The notes: generated by a model from the sequence alone, not told the origin. A stretch of 64,000 nt of DNA from Oxyruncus cristatus (GCA_013399855.1 VXAY01001269.1:62001-126000), one strand, 5' to 3'; counted from the first letter of the stretch, positions 47,320 to 60,682 are shown. Numbers and translations are program-made.

Positions 47320-50300
47320 TCACTTCCTCTTCCTTGGCATGCAGCCAGGGATAACTATTGCTTTATAGCTTTGCAGATGATATTAAAGGTGCACTCTCTC
47401 ATGGCTCCTGTGAAAGCAATCACTGTTGGAAGCACCAGTTTTTTCAGAGCTGCCAACAAACCATAATGGAAGGCACACTGAGAGAGGGAATACACAAAAA
47501 CAAAAGCGGAGCCACTGCCAGCAATTAAACCACTCCAGGCTGGGCATGGATGGCAGGTCAAAAGAAAGGCTTGGCTGCCACCAGTGGTGTGACCAGACCT
47601 GAAAATTGCTACCAAGCATCCCAGAGCACTGCATGTTTTCAGGCAGAGAGATTTCCTCTGTGGTATGTCTTCTGAATGGACACCACTGTGTTTCCATGCC
47701 TCATTTTAAGAATAGGAGAAAATTGCTCCTTTCATGGCAGACCTACTGATCTAATTGCCATTTTATAAGTGACAGTCACTGATGCAACATTAAGATCCCC
47801 TGAATATATTCCTTCCCATACACAGCAAGGAAAGAACAGAAACAAAAAGAGCCAACGAGATCATTTAATATGCATCTCTGTTTATTGACATTCCCATAGC
47901 AACTTCATTAGGAAGTCATTCATTTTACTGCTCCCGCTTAGGTTTTGTTCACAAATTCCTGCTCAGTTCTCTTTCCAGTGGTGGTAGTTTTCAGGAAATT
48001 TTTTTTGGTACAAATCAAAGAAGTCACTCAGAAACACAATGACAAAGCCTGAGGACCTACCTTTTTCACTGCGAAAAAAATAAGGAATGTGTTTGGTTTA
48101 CCATGAGGGAATATTATTCAGATCATGATTCATGAAGGCATTTAAGCACATGCTTCACTCCATCCAAGGAAGGGCATTAACTTACTTGACTTTCACCTGA
48201 ATAGGCATCAACATGAGCCAAAATGCGTTCTTGAATCAGGGTCTTAAAACATCTGTCAATCATCACTTACTATACAGGTCTACAAAGTATTAATACACCG
48301 AGGCCAACACAATAAATAAATGAAGCCAATAAGGTACAAACTGTTACAGGCAACTAAAGTAACTCAAAACATATGGGTTTCCTCATGATCATAAACTAAC
48401 TCTTAGTTTTTTGGATAGTTTATACACAGCAAGGTCTTTCCTCTCTCCTGTTATTTGAGTATCTTGGTAATCATCCCACCTCAATAACTGAAAATGTTGC
48501 ATAAAATCCATAGGCCTTTTTAAGCCTCTTGGGTTGAAGTTAACATTTGATCTGGGAAAGGAAACCTAAATCATCTTCTCTGGAAAGTCTATTCCTTGTA
48601 TTTACAAAATGTAAGTTTTTTTTTCATCATTGTTCCAAAGAGCTAAAAAGGCACAATGAAATCACTGAAAATTTCCTGCAAAGAAATCATAAGGCCAGCC
48701 CTGTAGGGAAGGAAACAGCAACACAACTAATGCAAATTCTCTCTTTGAATTTCTCCTACAATCTAAGGTGATGACATCCAAATTCCTTCCCCAAATGATT
48801 TAGCTGGGAATGGACTCAAATTAACAGATGGCAAAAGCCAATCTCATTACAGTATGAGGCAGATAAAAGCAAAAGTCCAGTATCTGAAAGATAAGGAGAA
48901 AACATAGATGAAGATATTGAAGCTGTTGAAAAGCCCCTGCAAACCCAAGTATGCTGCCTGGAGAAACACATGCACGTATATTTTTATATGTATATAAATC
49001 AACAAACACCTGCTTTTATAGCAAAGTCCTGTAGTTTTAAGTCTGTCTGCTTCATTTGAATGTAGGTTCTCAAACAAGCTGAAAAGGGAAAGGAAATGTA
49101 AGACATTTACTGACCTAACACAGCATGAGGATACAGGAGATAGTCAGAACTGTTGTTGCTTTTGAGATATGCAATCAAATAAAACAACATATTTGTGTAA
49201 CTACTTGTGACTTGTGTGCTTGTTTATTTTGTCCATACCTTGTGCTTTCCAAAGTGCAGCAGTTAAGCAGGACAAGGCCTTAACCTAAAGTAATACAAAA
49301 CTGTAAATCAAATCTGAAGAACTGCAATGAGCTTTCTCCTGGATTAGAGATTGGTTCAAATTGAGGGCTCCAGACCCAGAAGCAAACAACCTATTTCTTC
49401 ACACTTAATAAAATGTCTGTAATTATACACAACTGTTTAACTCCTCTTTCCAGTAGGCACCATTCCTATGAGAAAATCTTAGGAGAGGAGATTTCTCCCA
49501 TTCTTAAGTAGTACAGCATATGTTACTCTATACTGAATGTGTGAACCCAGAAAAGCTCTTCTGAGGTCTTCCAAAGAGCACATGCTCTTTTTTGGAGGAT
49601 TTCTTGGAGGACTTCTTAACAACTGACACACAGAAAATCAGAAAAACTATTCCAATAGTGTCCTGCACCTCTTTCACTTTCTCTGAAATGTTATGGTTCA
49701 AAGATTGCTTTAATATCTCTGCTTTATTTACACTCTCCCATCCCTTATAACTTATTGTGATTCATAACATAATCCCTTATTGTGATTCATTCTGGCTTCA
49801 CAACATTTCAACAGTCACATCAGCTCACAGCCCAGCTGTATTTCAAGAGGGATTTACATGGAGGGCACCAAATTTCTCAATACCAGAATGCAGGCTGTGT
49901 CCTACATGCACATTCCACTTGTGAGGTCATCCTGTGCAGGGCGTTTTCTTCTCCAACAAAGAGAAAAGAGAGGAAAAAAAAAAAAAGGAAGGTTCAGACT
50001 ACCCTGGGACAAGGCAACTTGTTTCCTCCACTGTGACAGAGCCTGACATTTATGGGATGTAAGGATAAACTGCCTGACATTATCCTATGACACAGTATAG
50101 TACGGAGCAAGAATTTATGTCCTCGTCTGACATAATCTATGTGCTCAGTTTTAAGCTAGGAAAAAATACACACTGATGATCCTTGTTAAAATGTGATGCC
50201 TCTGGAGAAGGTATTTTCCTGTGTTGTTTCACTTTTATCCCTACCTAATTATGACAGTTGCTATTCAAAGGGCAACGTGCATTCCATGAAATCATTGCAC

Positions 50301-51470
50301 TGGTATCCCAGATACCATGTTTTGATAATTATCAATGAATGAATGCTCATTCTTCTGTAGAAATCCTTATCTTAGAAGAAAAAGAAGGAAAAAAACCCCC
50401 AAAACCAGATGAATGATCAAATGAAAATTGAAAGCAAACAATTGTTTCTCAAAGGATGTGTAGGTACAACACCTCCCAGAGGAAGGTTGTGAATAGAGTT
50501 AAAAATGGAACCGGAACAGAGCAAAACCTGGGCTAATACCTGTAGATTTCCTGTGATCTTCAGTATAATCTTAATTTCCCCATACCTTATCCATAAGAAG
50601 AATTTATTTTCTCACATCTGAAGCTTGTTCTGCCTCTTGAAAACTCTGAGGAAGCAGCAGGAGGAACAATCTCACACACAGCATAGCACAACTGGTCCCT
50701 GCAGAGAGCCTGCAATAATCCACACAAAAAAGTTAAAAGTGCATTTATAATAGACACAAATTTAGCTTTATGAAATGAAAAATACCTTTTTAAATTTTTA
50801 AGCCTTAATAAAACAACATAAAATGGTAACAAAAAATTGAAGAAAAAAAATTATTACAGAAATAAAAAAAAAAAAATCTTCAAGCCTACCTGTTTTAGGC
50901 ATTCTCCTAAAAAAAACCCAAAAAACTTGATCTTATTTAACTTTTCTACAAAATGTTTTGCTTTCCAGAAGATTTCATTTTCTAGTAGAAGGCACTTCAA
51001 AGAAAAATTTCCAAGCGCTGCTAATGACAATTTATAGGGTTTGACAAACAGCATTTGTCTTGCACTTCAAGTTTCTGTGTCATCAAGAGCTACCGTGACA
51101 CAGATGAGCAATAAAATAAACAGACTTACTTCAGAATTGATCCTGGTTTTATAAAGATTTATAGATTGTTAGTAATTTTCCAACAAATCCATCTTTCACA
51201 GAGAATTTTAAAATGTTACGACTCCTAAGCGGTGCCAGCTGCTTTGAAAATATATTTTGTGAGCCTTTAAATTTAAGGACTGATAAAAACATATATTCTG
51301 GAAGAGGGAGAGCAGGTTCTGCCCTCTCTCTTGCCATGGATTATTGCAAAAGGAGGTGTCAGGGTGGGTGAGACTGGACTGGAACCCACCAACACCCAGG
51401 CAGAGCTGAGCCCTCATGCTAGGCAAGGCCTGGCTGGATGATATTGCAGGATGGTGCCCTGCTGATGAGG
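47320..51470. other. Unique non-coding DNA, no gene recognised
   Basis: Short frames only. The minus-strand frames at 47355-47697 overlap in two phases and have no domain I recognise. A small direct duplication lies at 49751-49790. Confidence 0.55.
49751..49790. repeat. Direct repeat of CTTATTGTGATTCAT
   Basis: The 15-mer CTTATTGTGATTCAT occurs at 49751-49765 (with a C-to-A variant possible at its left edge) and 49776-49790, a 25-bp period with CTTATAA-like flanks. It is a small duplication with no assigned function. Confidence 0.8.
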
Positions 51471-51474
51471 ATGT

Positions 51475-51546
51475 CAATTAATTAATTAATTAAAAAGCTT
51501 AAAAAAAAAAAATTAGTGAGGCCTAATTAAAAAAAAAAAAAAAAAA
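51475..51546. repeat. (AATT)n microsatellite followed by two A-runs
   Basis: A perfect AATT run (about 51476-51493) is followed by an A-run (about 51501-51512), a short GTGAGGCCTAATT spacer, and a longer A-run (about 51529-51546). Paired A-runs can mark retroposon tails, but no body is recognised upstream. Confidence 0.9.
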
Positions 51547-51549
51547 GAA

Positions 51550-52780
51550 GTAGTATAGCATAGGCAACAAATTCTTTTATGGTGAGGAGAATTAGCAATT
51601 GGAACAAACTGCCGCAAACTGGAAGTAGGTTTTTTCATTGCTAGAAATTTTAGCAGTTGAATTAGACAACTTCTTTATTTGAAAATATTCCAATTCACAC
51701 AAGACCCATTTCACTTAAGTCATAAATATATTTGATTTGTGAAGCAACCAAAAAACAAACTAAACTAATGGCACCTTTCTTATTAGCTAAATTAGGACTA
51801 TTTTTGTCTTTACTTTCTCTTTATTTTTTCTTGAAGCTGAAATCTTCAGGGCCTTTATTAGCTGAGAACCAAGGCTCTGGCCCATATATCTCCTCCAAGA
51901 GCACACTGTACCAAAGATAAAAAAATAAATTTAATTATGTTGGAAAGAAAAGCTGATTATTTATTTTGATTATATGGATTTTTCTGGCTCCTGCTCATAT
52001 GTTCTCCATATTCAGGACTGGAAGGCAGCGGAGTCCATAGTGGAGGGATGAGGTGATCCTTTATGTCATCCTGAGTGACAAGAATTTCTGTTATCCAGGC
52101 TGGACCTTCTGATCTGACCACAGCTCTGTGTAAACCTCAGGACTTCCTTCACACAGACAAAATCAGAAAAACAAAATAAACCCCAGATCCATCTCTATTT
52201 TGTTTCCAGTGAACTCTATCTGTTTAAAGTTGAGATGACTATTTTTTCCAGAAAATAATAAATACTCTGCTTGGAATTTATTTGCTTTTAGGTGACACTG
52301 GCAGAGAGATTACGCCCTTCAAAATGAAATTTCCATTTGAAACAGAAAAAATTAAAGAGTTCTTTACCTTAACCTTAATCCTACCTCGAAGTGAAGAAAT
52401 GTGCCTGTAAAGATGCATTCTTAGCAAAAATCTGAGTTCAGCAGTGAACTCAGTCCATCAAAGTTACCCAAATACCCTTTTTAGGTGTCTGGGCTTCTCA
52501 GACTCATCAAGCTGTTTCCTTCTGTATTTTCTGGCACACCAAGGCAGAAACTAAATTGCTTTTTTTTCCATTTGGAAAACAAAATCCGCAAAGTTTCTAT
52601 TTCATTGGAAACCTTGTCCTTATTCTGCCCAAACTTCACTGAGAAGCCCTTTGACACGCGATACAGCCGTGTGTTAAACATAACAGGGCGGGCAGGTCGT
52701 GGATGGCCCAGTGTCAGGCCCTAAACACACCACCAAGCCTCCAAAAGGAACCTGATTCTCTTTGTCTGGGAGTGCCCGGA
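51550..52780. other. Unique non-coding DNA, no gene recognised
   Basis: AT-rich sequence, short chance-like frames, no recognised repeat or exon. Confidence 0.55.
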
Positions 52781-52784
52781 GAGC

Positions 52785-53040
52785 TGATGTCATGAAATGG
52801 TTATGAGGAAGAATAATACCATCAGAACTGTTTATTTAATTAGTAACAAGGGTAAAATCCCCTTAATGCAGCTTGATCAAGGGTCAGCTCGAGGGGTCTT
52901 TATCGGAGTATGGGTAGCCTTCAGTGGCTGAGGCTTAATAATAATCTCTAGACTTCAATTTCCTACTAATAAAGGGTAATATAATGTAGGGTAAGCCCTC
53001 TTATTTGTTCAGATCTTTTTAACCACTGAGGAGCTAATAT
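52785..53040. promoter_or_regulatory. Possible conserved non-coding element
   Basis: A compact unique block with TTTAATTAGT, CCTTAATGC, GGCTTAATAAT and CTACTAATAAAG words, and a GCTTGATCAAGG partial palindrome near 52871. It has no frame and no repeat homology. AT-core homeodomain-like sites are dense here, as in many developmental enhancers. This is a motif-based guess. Confidence 0.22.
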
Positions 53041-53044
53041 GCAA

Positions 53045-55240
53045 CAACTGAACAAACAACAGTCACACAGGTTTCACTTTTAGAAGCACAGATGACCCCT
53101 GATGAAAGAAATGATCAGTCAAGCTCTGAGGCAAAGATGGAAAGCCAGCTAGAAAATGCCTTTTTTTTTCTACCTCTGTGCACCAAAAGAAAAGTAAGCT
53201 GCTCTTAAATAACCACATATGATATCAAATAAACATGGTTGAAAATGACTGTGGAATTGCTACGTTACAAAAACGTTATGGTTTTCAGCGGATTTGTGTT
53301 GGTGGGTTCTGAAGTTCTGATAACCCTGAAAGTGTTTTTTACTAAACAGAGTCTCTAGAAAGCTCTAAAGTTGTTAGTGTTGTGTGTGTGAGGCAGTTGC
53401 TGAAGTCTGAACATTGTACAATTTTAATAGCACCTAAGCTCCCCTTGTTGTTTACTCCCACACACACTATCCCGAATATCAGCTAAAGTTCAGTCTTCCT
53501 CAGGAAACCCCAGCCTATGCAAAAGTGAGGCTAGAACTCAAAAGATTTTGCTCACAATGGAAAAATCTCACCCTTCTTTTTTTAAATACTAAAATCTGGA
53601 TACTGCAGTAGCCTCCAGAAGTCAGGGCAAATTTAAGCATCAAGGTATGACATCAGAAATGCGTACAACATGCCCGCTTGCTGGTGGGGGAAACCAATTC
53701 TCTTTAATCCAGGATTTTTAAGAATGTGTTTCAAAAATTTTTCTCCTTAAAACTATTAGGGTTTTGTTTTCAGTGTGCCAACAGGTTTTTGAATTTGATT
53801 TGCAGTTCTTTGTTATTCACCATTCTCTGGATGCCACCCTTCCCATCTCTCCACTTAATTTGCCATCTTCTAATTTGCCTGGATGGTTGCTTTGACAGGA
53901 GTTTCCTCAGGAATGACCCTGGATGTCAGAATCTTAATCCACTGACTCTTTTTCCCTGGGGTGGGTAATCAATACTAAGAGTCAGCTTTCTGTCCCTCTA
54001 AATGTATTAGTTATGAAATAAAACTTAGAGAGGGTGCCATGTTATCAGGACAGAGAAGGCATAAAAACAATGCCTTCATGTTTTTATGCTTCTCAGACTG
54101 GAGTAAATCTGAAGGCAAAGTTCTTAAAATCAAATATTGAAAATACTTGCAAATACACTGCAGTATTTTACTCTATGATTCATTCCTGTCACCTGTGTAT
54201 TGAAAGAAAGAAGCAAGTTAAAGAATATGGTCTCCAGTGAATAGGAAATGTAAATCCTATTAATGCTTATAGGAAATACACTTACACATTTAAAGGGTAG
54301 TATAGAAGGCCTTTAAATCGATTACCTGACAAATGACTATAGAATGAGAATAACTTTTTCTAAAGCACTGTGTGACTGTATTTCAGACTCCAAGTCTCAT
54401 GGATTTTACAATCACTGAAGCAGTCTGTAAGGTTATAAAACAATATGTACAATATATAGCCATGGAAAACAGCATAACCCCCAATATTTACCGAAATAAT
54501 AATAATATGGTTGTAATTATCAGGCAGGGGCACTATGTAGGATAGTTCTGGTGAAAGTAACTTACAACAGCTACTTAAAAGGCCAAACAAACTCAGTAGC
54601 AGTAAGACCATATGGCATCTCTAGAAAACCTGCACTGGGTCATTTTGAAAGGTCCAATATTGGTGTAAACTACTCTTGGATCCTCCTTTTGTGCAAGCAA
54701 CAAAAGCCTGCAGCATGTGAGAGAGAGGGAGAAGGACACAAAGGGGGGAAACAGCATCAAATCTCTCATTTAACAGAAACATAACCTGAAGGAATGTGAT
54801 GAAATTCAGTGACTCTAACAACCACATACTGAATCTTACCTGCAAACATTCTCCAATGGTGCAAAATTCTCAGCATTTTATTCTCATTCTCCCCTTGCAG
54901 CAACAAAAGAAAGATTACTTAGGATGTTGGTGGGAACAAATGCCTTGTCAATCCCTTCCAGAAATGTGTGTTAAATAGTGACTCTAATGAATTCAGCCAG
55001 CAATGATGGAATAAAACTGTAGCATCATCTTTCATCCTTCCATAGCTCCTAAGCCCTTTCTTCTTCATTTTTCACTGTCATTGGCATAGACACAAACTTG
55101 CTAGATTGGAAGAGGTTGCATTGCAAACTAATAATGAACTAGCTAAAGTAATTAGCTGAGAACTGACTGAATCCTATGTCCTCAAATGCTGTAGTCAGAC
55201 TTCAAAAACAGGTATAGTCAACACCAAATCATGGTATTAC
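53045..55240. other. Unique non-coding DNA, no gene recognised
   Basis: No recognised exon, RNA gene or transposon. Frames are below about 85 codons. Confidence 0.55.
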
Positions 55241-55245
55241 TAGGG

Positions 55246-55533
55246 AAAAGAAAAAAAAAGAAAATAAATAAAACAAACAAAATAAAAATAAAAAACCCAA
55301 ACAAAACAAAAAAACCAACCAAAAAAAAAAAAAAACAAAAACAAAAAAAAAACCAAAAAACACCAACCAAAAAAACCCAAACCAAACCAAACCAAAAAAA
55401 AAAACAACCAAACCAACAAACAAAAACCACAAAAACAAAGAAAACCAAAACCAAACCAAACAAACCAAACCAAACCAACAAACCACTCAAAAAAACCCCA
55501 AAAAAAACACAAAAGAAAAAACACAAACCCAGG
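55246..55533 (+). repeat. Long A/C-only low-complexity block
   Basis: About 290 bp in which the plus strand is almost only A and C. From 55290 to 55514 I find just two other bases, a G at 55440 and a T at 55487. The left end is A with T and G interruptions. Further right it becomes irregular AAACC, AACC and AAACAAACC words. It is not a fixed-period microsatellite. The strand bias makes both plus (Lys/Asn/Thr/Pro) and minus (Phe/Trp/Val/Gly-like) frames open over 100 codons, and those frames should not be read as genes. Confidence 0.95.
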
Positions 55534-55539
55534 CATTTT

Positions 55540-57355
55540 TTTCTCAAACTTGGTTAACAAAATAATGTACAAATCTATTCCCTGATAAAAAGCAAATCCT
55601 ATGATCACATATAAAATTGGGACATTAGGTGTTTACTTGCAGTACAATAGAGGATGTTTCTTACATGTAATGTTTGTACATAAAAATGTCATGTGAGGGT
55701 TGAGTTGTGCAGATCAAATAGATGTTCAGGTTAAAAGGTCCTTAAGTTGGACTGCAAACCCCTGCTTTTCAAATTGTTGACTTTCTGTGATGCAAAATGA
55801 AATAAACATGAAGTCTTTATCCTGTATTGCTTGCACAATCAGATCATTAGATAATTAAAACATCAAAAGCCACACAGAAATATTGGCTGTAGATGTAAAT
55901 CAATTACTCTAGAAGCAATTACTCTGGATCTAAATTAGCCGGGGTTATATGGGAGATATATAATATTTAATTTGCTGTATGGCTCTGGCACAAATCCAGT
56001 CAACAGCAGCAAACAAAAGTCACCATTTCTCAGTCAAGGTAAAGAACAACACAATTACTCTGCATTGGTGATTCCAGCTCTTAAAGCAAAGATGTAATTA
56101 GTGCTGTAACAAGTCATGGCGTGGAAAGAAAATTCAGCTACTTTGAATGAAAAGAGCTTCCCAGAAGGCAGAAAGATTGAGGACTAGTCTGGGGAAACCA
56201 TCTCATCATTTCTTCTAGATCACACATGAATTCTGCCACCAGAACTCCTGCTTGCTTTTACCCTGTCATTTTGAAATGTCCACATTACAAAAAGGGCAAC
56301 AGTTCTTGCCTTTATGAATGAAGACAGAGGACAGCTGAGAGGTTGGTCTCAGGCTGAGACACAGCCCCACACAGACTGTCCCACACACACAAGGTCTTGT
56401 CTGGCTACAAAGGAGCAACCAGAGAAAATTCCTCTGGAATGGAAATCATAAGTATTTCTTCTCATATGAAATGCTCCATCTATTTGCCACTGGTAAAACT
56501 CACTGCAACTCTTGGTGTTTTCTTTTTTCCCAGTTTGAGTATGTGCTACCTGTTGTTAGTTGTATGAGATGTGGAATCTCTCACGTGTCCCCAAGCACTT
56601 CAAAAAGCTACATCGTGCATTCCAGATAAGTCCATTTTTATGTCAGGCTCTAAAGTCACAGTTAAGCCTTTTCTTTTTGGAGGAAATCCCAGTGACAGAC
56701 AATATGAAGTTTCATTTTAATTATCCCTTTGGGTGAATGGGAGGGGGGAAAGGAGGAGAGTTGGAGTCTTTGGTCAGAGTAGGTAGTAAAATGCTACAAA
56801 AGGAAAAAGGTACTAGCTACAGCTAATCAAAAAGAAAATCACTCAAAATACCATAAGCAATTCTAAGAAAACCTCAAATCCCACTTAAGACCTTAAAATA
56901 GGACAAAACTGGTGCTAGGAGTCTGAATATCTTTGTTCTGCTAAATCAATTTTCTTTCATTGCACATTTAATCTGCCCCTTTATAAACAAACATTTGGGT
57001 GAGGAAAATTCCAAGGCAGGGTAGGGATGCAGAGAGGTTCAATTTTGGGAGTAGGTCTCTCCAAAGGAGTAATTTCAGAAAAGACTTTGGAGAGCTAGCC
57101 TCTTTTAACACACTAAATAAAATAACCTATTAAGGCATTGGGACAGAAGCTTTTGTCGTGTCTGCACCCACCACTGCCCGATGAGGGCAGCGCCCCCTAT
57201 CCCTGATCCTGTGCAACTACTGGGAAAATAAATTACTGAGCTACCAACGTGAGAGAAAGAGCAATTAATTTTTTTCCCTTTTTTAATCAAGGACTGTTTT
57301 GCCTTGGAGGCTTGGAGGGGTAGGAAATCAGGCTTTTCATGTTTTTGCAGGGCAG
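55540..57355. other. Unique non-coding DNA, no gene recognised
   Basis: AT-rich unique sequence, no recognised exon, RNA gene or transposon. Confidence 0.55.
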
Positions 57356-57359
57356 GCTT

Positions 57360-57720
57360 TGGAAAATATCTGTAACAGACATGCCCCTCCTTTCCAGATT
57401 GTGCTCTGCCCTTCCTCTATTCCCTTATGGCACACGTGGAGGAAGATTTGTTAGACCTCAAACTTGTCACAAATGGAGTTGCTAACAATTTGCCCCCCTG
57501 TTCAGATGCTCTTGCGATTGCTTTCTCCAGTAATTACTCAGTGGGTATGTCACGGCAAGCTCCATAAGTTACAGCTAATCACTCTTAAGTGCTGGAAGCA
57601 GGACTGTATTTGTGCAAAGAAACTGTGTAAGCAGATGGCTGTTTCTTGTCCTGTTACCACACTGAGCACAACAGATTAAGCCATGATGGATTTATCAGCA
57701 CCGATGGATACACTAGCACC
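57360..57720. promoter_or_regulatory. Possible conserved non-coding element
   Basis: Non-repetitive block of balanced composition with CAGTAATTACTCAG (an inverted AT core near 57528-57541) and CACTTAA-like NKX-type words (CACTCTTAAGTGC near 57579). No frame of interest. Flagged on texture and motif content only. Confidence 0.22.
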
Positions 57721-57724
57721 ATAT

Positions 57725-58570
57725 GCTTTTATAGAATAAATAGCTTTTGACATTTTGTCATAACTTCTGATGCCCCAATTTTTTAAAAGCTGGTTCTTTC
57801 GAAATGAAAATGGAGATGTTTCCAACCAAGCCTGTAGGTTTTCTCATTTCCTCCTTAAAAGTTCAGTCCAGCACCTTATATTGGATGAATAACATGATTA
57901 AAGTCCCAGAAATAGTTGAAGAAATTCATAGCATTTCTTTCAAGCATAAATGGAATTTTCACTTCTCTAGAAGTTTGGGGCAATCAATTCTTGTAATTGA
58001 TAAGTGCTAGTATTTAAAACTGATGAAAGTATTAGCTCATTTGCCGTATCTCAAGAATCACATATAATACTATGCAAACAGCAGTAAAACAAACATTAAG
58101 TATCCAAAACCTTTTTCTTCCTGATTTATAGGCTGATCCGTAGGCTGGGGGAACACACTTGAAGATTTAGCTGATATTTTGCAATCCTAGCAGAAAGTAT
58201 ACCCTCAGATTTTTCAAAAGTCCTCATCTTGTGAGATGAGGAAGGGATAAAAAAGTAAGCAATTTTCTGGGAATGTGGGTGTCAGCTGCCCAGGCTGTTG
58301 TCAGTAAATGAGCAGCTGAAATGTATAATGGGTGCATTTGTGCACTGACACAGCAGACACTTCAAACCAGGCTTGAACAGCTACTGCGCACAGTCATCAT
58401 AAAAGGGTGATCAATAGGTATTCATTTCTAGTCCTGCTGCCTCTAGAAAAGCAGAATGCTGGCTGCTTAAATCCCAATAAAAGTGTTAACAAAACCATGT
58501 GCTTTCTGGGGACAATGGGCATTTTTGGTGTTTCTATTCAGTAGCTCACAGGAGTAGAAAACACACATAA
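57725..58570. other. Unique non-coding DNA, no gene recognised
   Basis: AT-rich unique sequence. The 68-codon plus-strand frame at 57804-58010 shows nothing recognisable. Confidence 0.55.
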
Positions 58571-58574
58571 AAGC

Positions 58575-58880
58575 CTATTCAGTGTCATCAATCAAAACCA
58601 GCTGCATGTGTGTGTGTGCTCACTGCTGCACCTTTCCCATTCCTCCCCTCATATATTTAAGTTCCTGTACAGGTCATCAGTTTGGCGTTTGTTAATTGCT
58701 GGTCTGCAGTCTGGGTTTTAATCACCTGATCCATCAAAAGCCCTTCTTTCCCTGCTTATATTCATCTTGTCAGTTAGTGACATTTTTTGTAATGAAAGCA
58801 GCAGATCTGTTGATAGCAACCCTCAACAGAGTGGAAGGCATCCTGCATTAGCTTAGTCTTTTAAACCAGTCTATTCTATT
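58575..58880. promoter_or_regulatory. Possible conserved non-coding element
   Basis: A (TG)n word at about 58607-58618 is followed by a unique block with TTTGTTAATTGC, TTTTAATCACCTGATCC (an E-box CACCTG next to an AT core) and CAGATCTGTTGA words. No frame and no repeat homology seen. The call is an inference from motifs. Confidence 0.22.
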
Positions 58881-58899
58881 ACAATTGACCTTCTCTTCT

Positions 58900-60585
58900 T
58901 GATTACCACACAAATCACAGTCCTCTCCCCACTCCTCCCCCTGCTTCCCTCCCCCCCATCTCTTAGAGTATTTCTTCTGTAGCTGTTCAATTGCCTGACT
59001 GCAGCTGGTAATTGGATTCATGTTTGGAGCACAGCTTTCTACCTACAAGTCTGGAATAATTCAAATAGGAGCCTGGCCTAGGGCTGAGGCCATATGTTAA
59101 ATTCAGATTTGTGTCTGTAAAATCTGGAGTACTCTGACAGGAGTATAATCCACTTAACGGCACAAAATCCTGTCCTATTTGGAACCTGCACTTATTTTCT
59201 TCTCTGGAGTAAAATTCCATTTCACTACTCTTTTAAGACATTAAGGGCAAGGCAATTCCATTACAGTGACTTGGTGAAATGTAGAGGTGATGTTACTTTG
59301 GCAGTTGTCTTGACTCAGTCTAGGTTTCAGGAAACAATGCAAGCAGTTTTCTATTATGGTAACACAATAATTAAACACCCTAAAAAAAATTTAAAACCCC
59401 AACCTGACAGCATTCTTTGTGTATACATTGCACCATTTCACATGGTGCCTCCAGAGTCTGAAACTTGCCACTCGGACCAAGCTCAGTGTAACCAAAAGTT
59501 ACACCAAAAGTGCAGTTAGTGGTGTCGGCTTTCCCGCTACACGTATTACATCATTTCAGCATCCATTTAGTCACCTAAACTTAAATAATAGAGAAATGAA
59601 ATGCAGCTCCAGCTATGAGGGTGAGCAATTTCTCCCTCACACAACTACCCCCAGATTTTGTCCTGAGTCGCAGCCCCTGCAGTAACAGAGATGAGCAGTT
59701 TCTTTCAGCCTGGGCGCTCTGCTCAGCTCTGACCCATAAATCTCACTCTGTCCACAGCCCATCTCAATGCCTAATAGCAGTCTCATGAGACAAGTTTCCA
59801 CCCTCCTTCCCGATAACACCACCTGGACCTCTCCTCACATGATCTCCTTCCAGCCTAAGCGGGAAGAGAAATACCATTAGTGATGCCAGAGCACACACCA
59901 GCCTCATAATAGCACCTCTCTCAGTTGCCCTAAGGAATAGCATAGAGGCACTTTGTTCACACACTTAAGAGTCAACCAGCCTCAAAAATGGATGCAGACT
60001 TCCTACATAGTGCGTCCTCTGGCTTTTCTGAACCTTTCTGCAGCATCGGTTATCTCCCAGACCAGTTGCTACACCCACCCCTGGGCCAAGTTGACTTTAC
60101 CAACTGAAAAAGTAAATATAACACAAGCATCACTACTGATGGTGATTCTTAGCAATTTTTCCACCCAGGACAAAACAAACTCCAAGCTGTGAAAGCACAT
60201 GAGTGCCCCCAAAAGCTCGAGTGTTACTATTTCCTCTCCATTAAAGTATGTTCTTCTGAAATCAGTTCATTACTTGAGTTGCTCGGTGTATCCCAGTTTG
60301 AGACCGGGTCTCCACCTTTACACCTCTCTTTCCACTGCCAGAGGAGCAGAGAGCTTTGAAAGCTCCTGTGCTACCTCCCAGGTGCACGGCTGTATGGGTG
60401 GAAACCAAAGGTGCCTTCCGTGCCTTCACTGTCTTTGCACTTTGTCAGCGGATGAAACAACTAGCCTGAAGCAATTCATTTCTGCCTCCACATCTCGCAG
60501 GATATCAGAAAAGAAAGATGTCATTTTAAGAAAATATTTCAAAGTTTTGACATTTGACTGAGAGGTCATTTCATACCAGTGCAGC
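58900..60585. other. Unique non-coding DNA, no gene recognised
   Basis: A pyrimidine-rich stretch (about 58920-58965, including a seven-C run) is followed by unique sequence. Overlapping short frames on both strands show no recognised product. Confidence 0.55.
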
Positions 60586-60591
60586 AGCTTT

Positions 60592-60682
60592 TGAGTTTCT
60601 GGTGATAAAGCACCTGCCTGCGACGTGGAAGATCTGGGTTATACTTCCAGCTGTGTTTGATTCAGAGAAAACTGGGAACACA
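60592..60682 (+). mobile_element. MIR/CORE-type SINE, tRNA-derived head
   Basis: The plus strand reads GGTGATAAAGCACCTGCCTG, then CGACGTGGAAGATCTGGGTT and ATACTTCCAGCTGTG. This matches the tRNA-like head of MIR/CORE SINEs in order: the A-box region 'GGTTAGAGCACCTGCCTG', then the B-box region 'GAGACCTGGGTTC(A)AATCCC(A/T)GCTCTG'. The B box has decayed, so it should not be an active pol III promoter. The core part to the right is not clearly recognisable. It is not a functional tRNA gene, since there is no cloverleaf end pairing. Confidence 0.7.

Noticed and set aside
55231..55557. Lysine/asparagine/proline-rich 108-codon plus frame and overlapping hydrophobic minus frames
   Set aside because: They arise directly from the A/C-only composition, and several frames are open at once. 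No gene is implied.
60592..60682. Possible tRNA gene
   Set aside because: Box A/B-like words are present, but there is no acceptor-stem pairing and no complete cloverleaf. The order of blocks fits a MIR-type SINE head.
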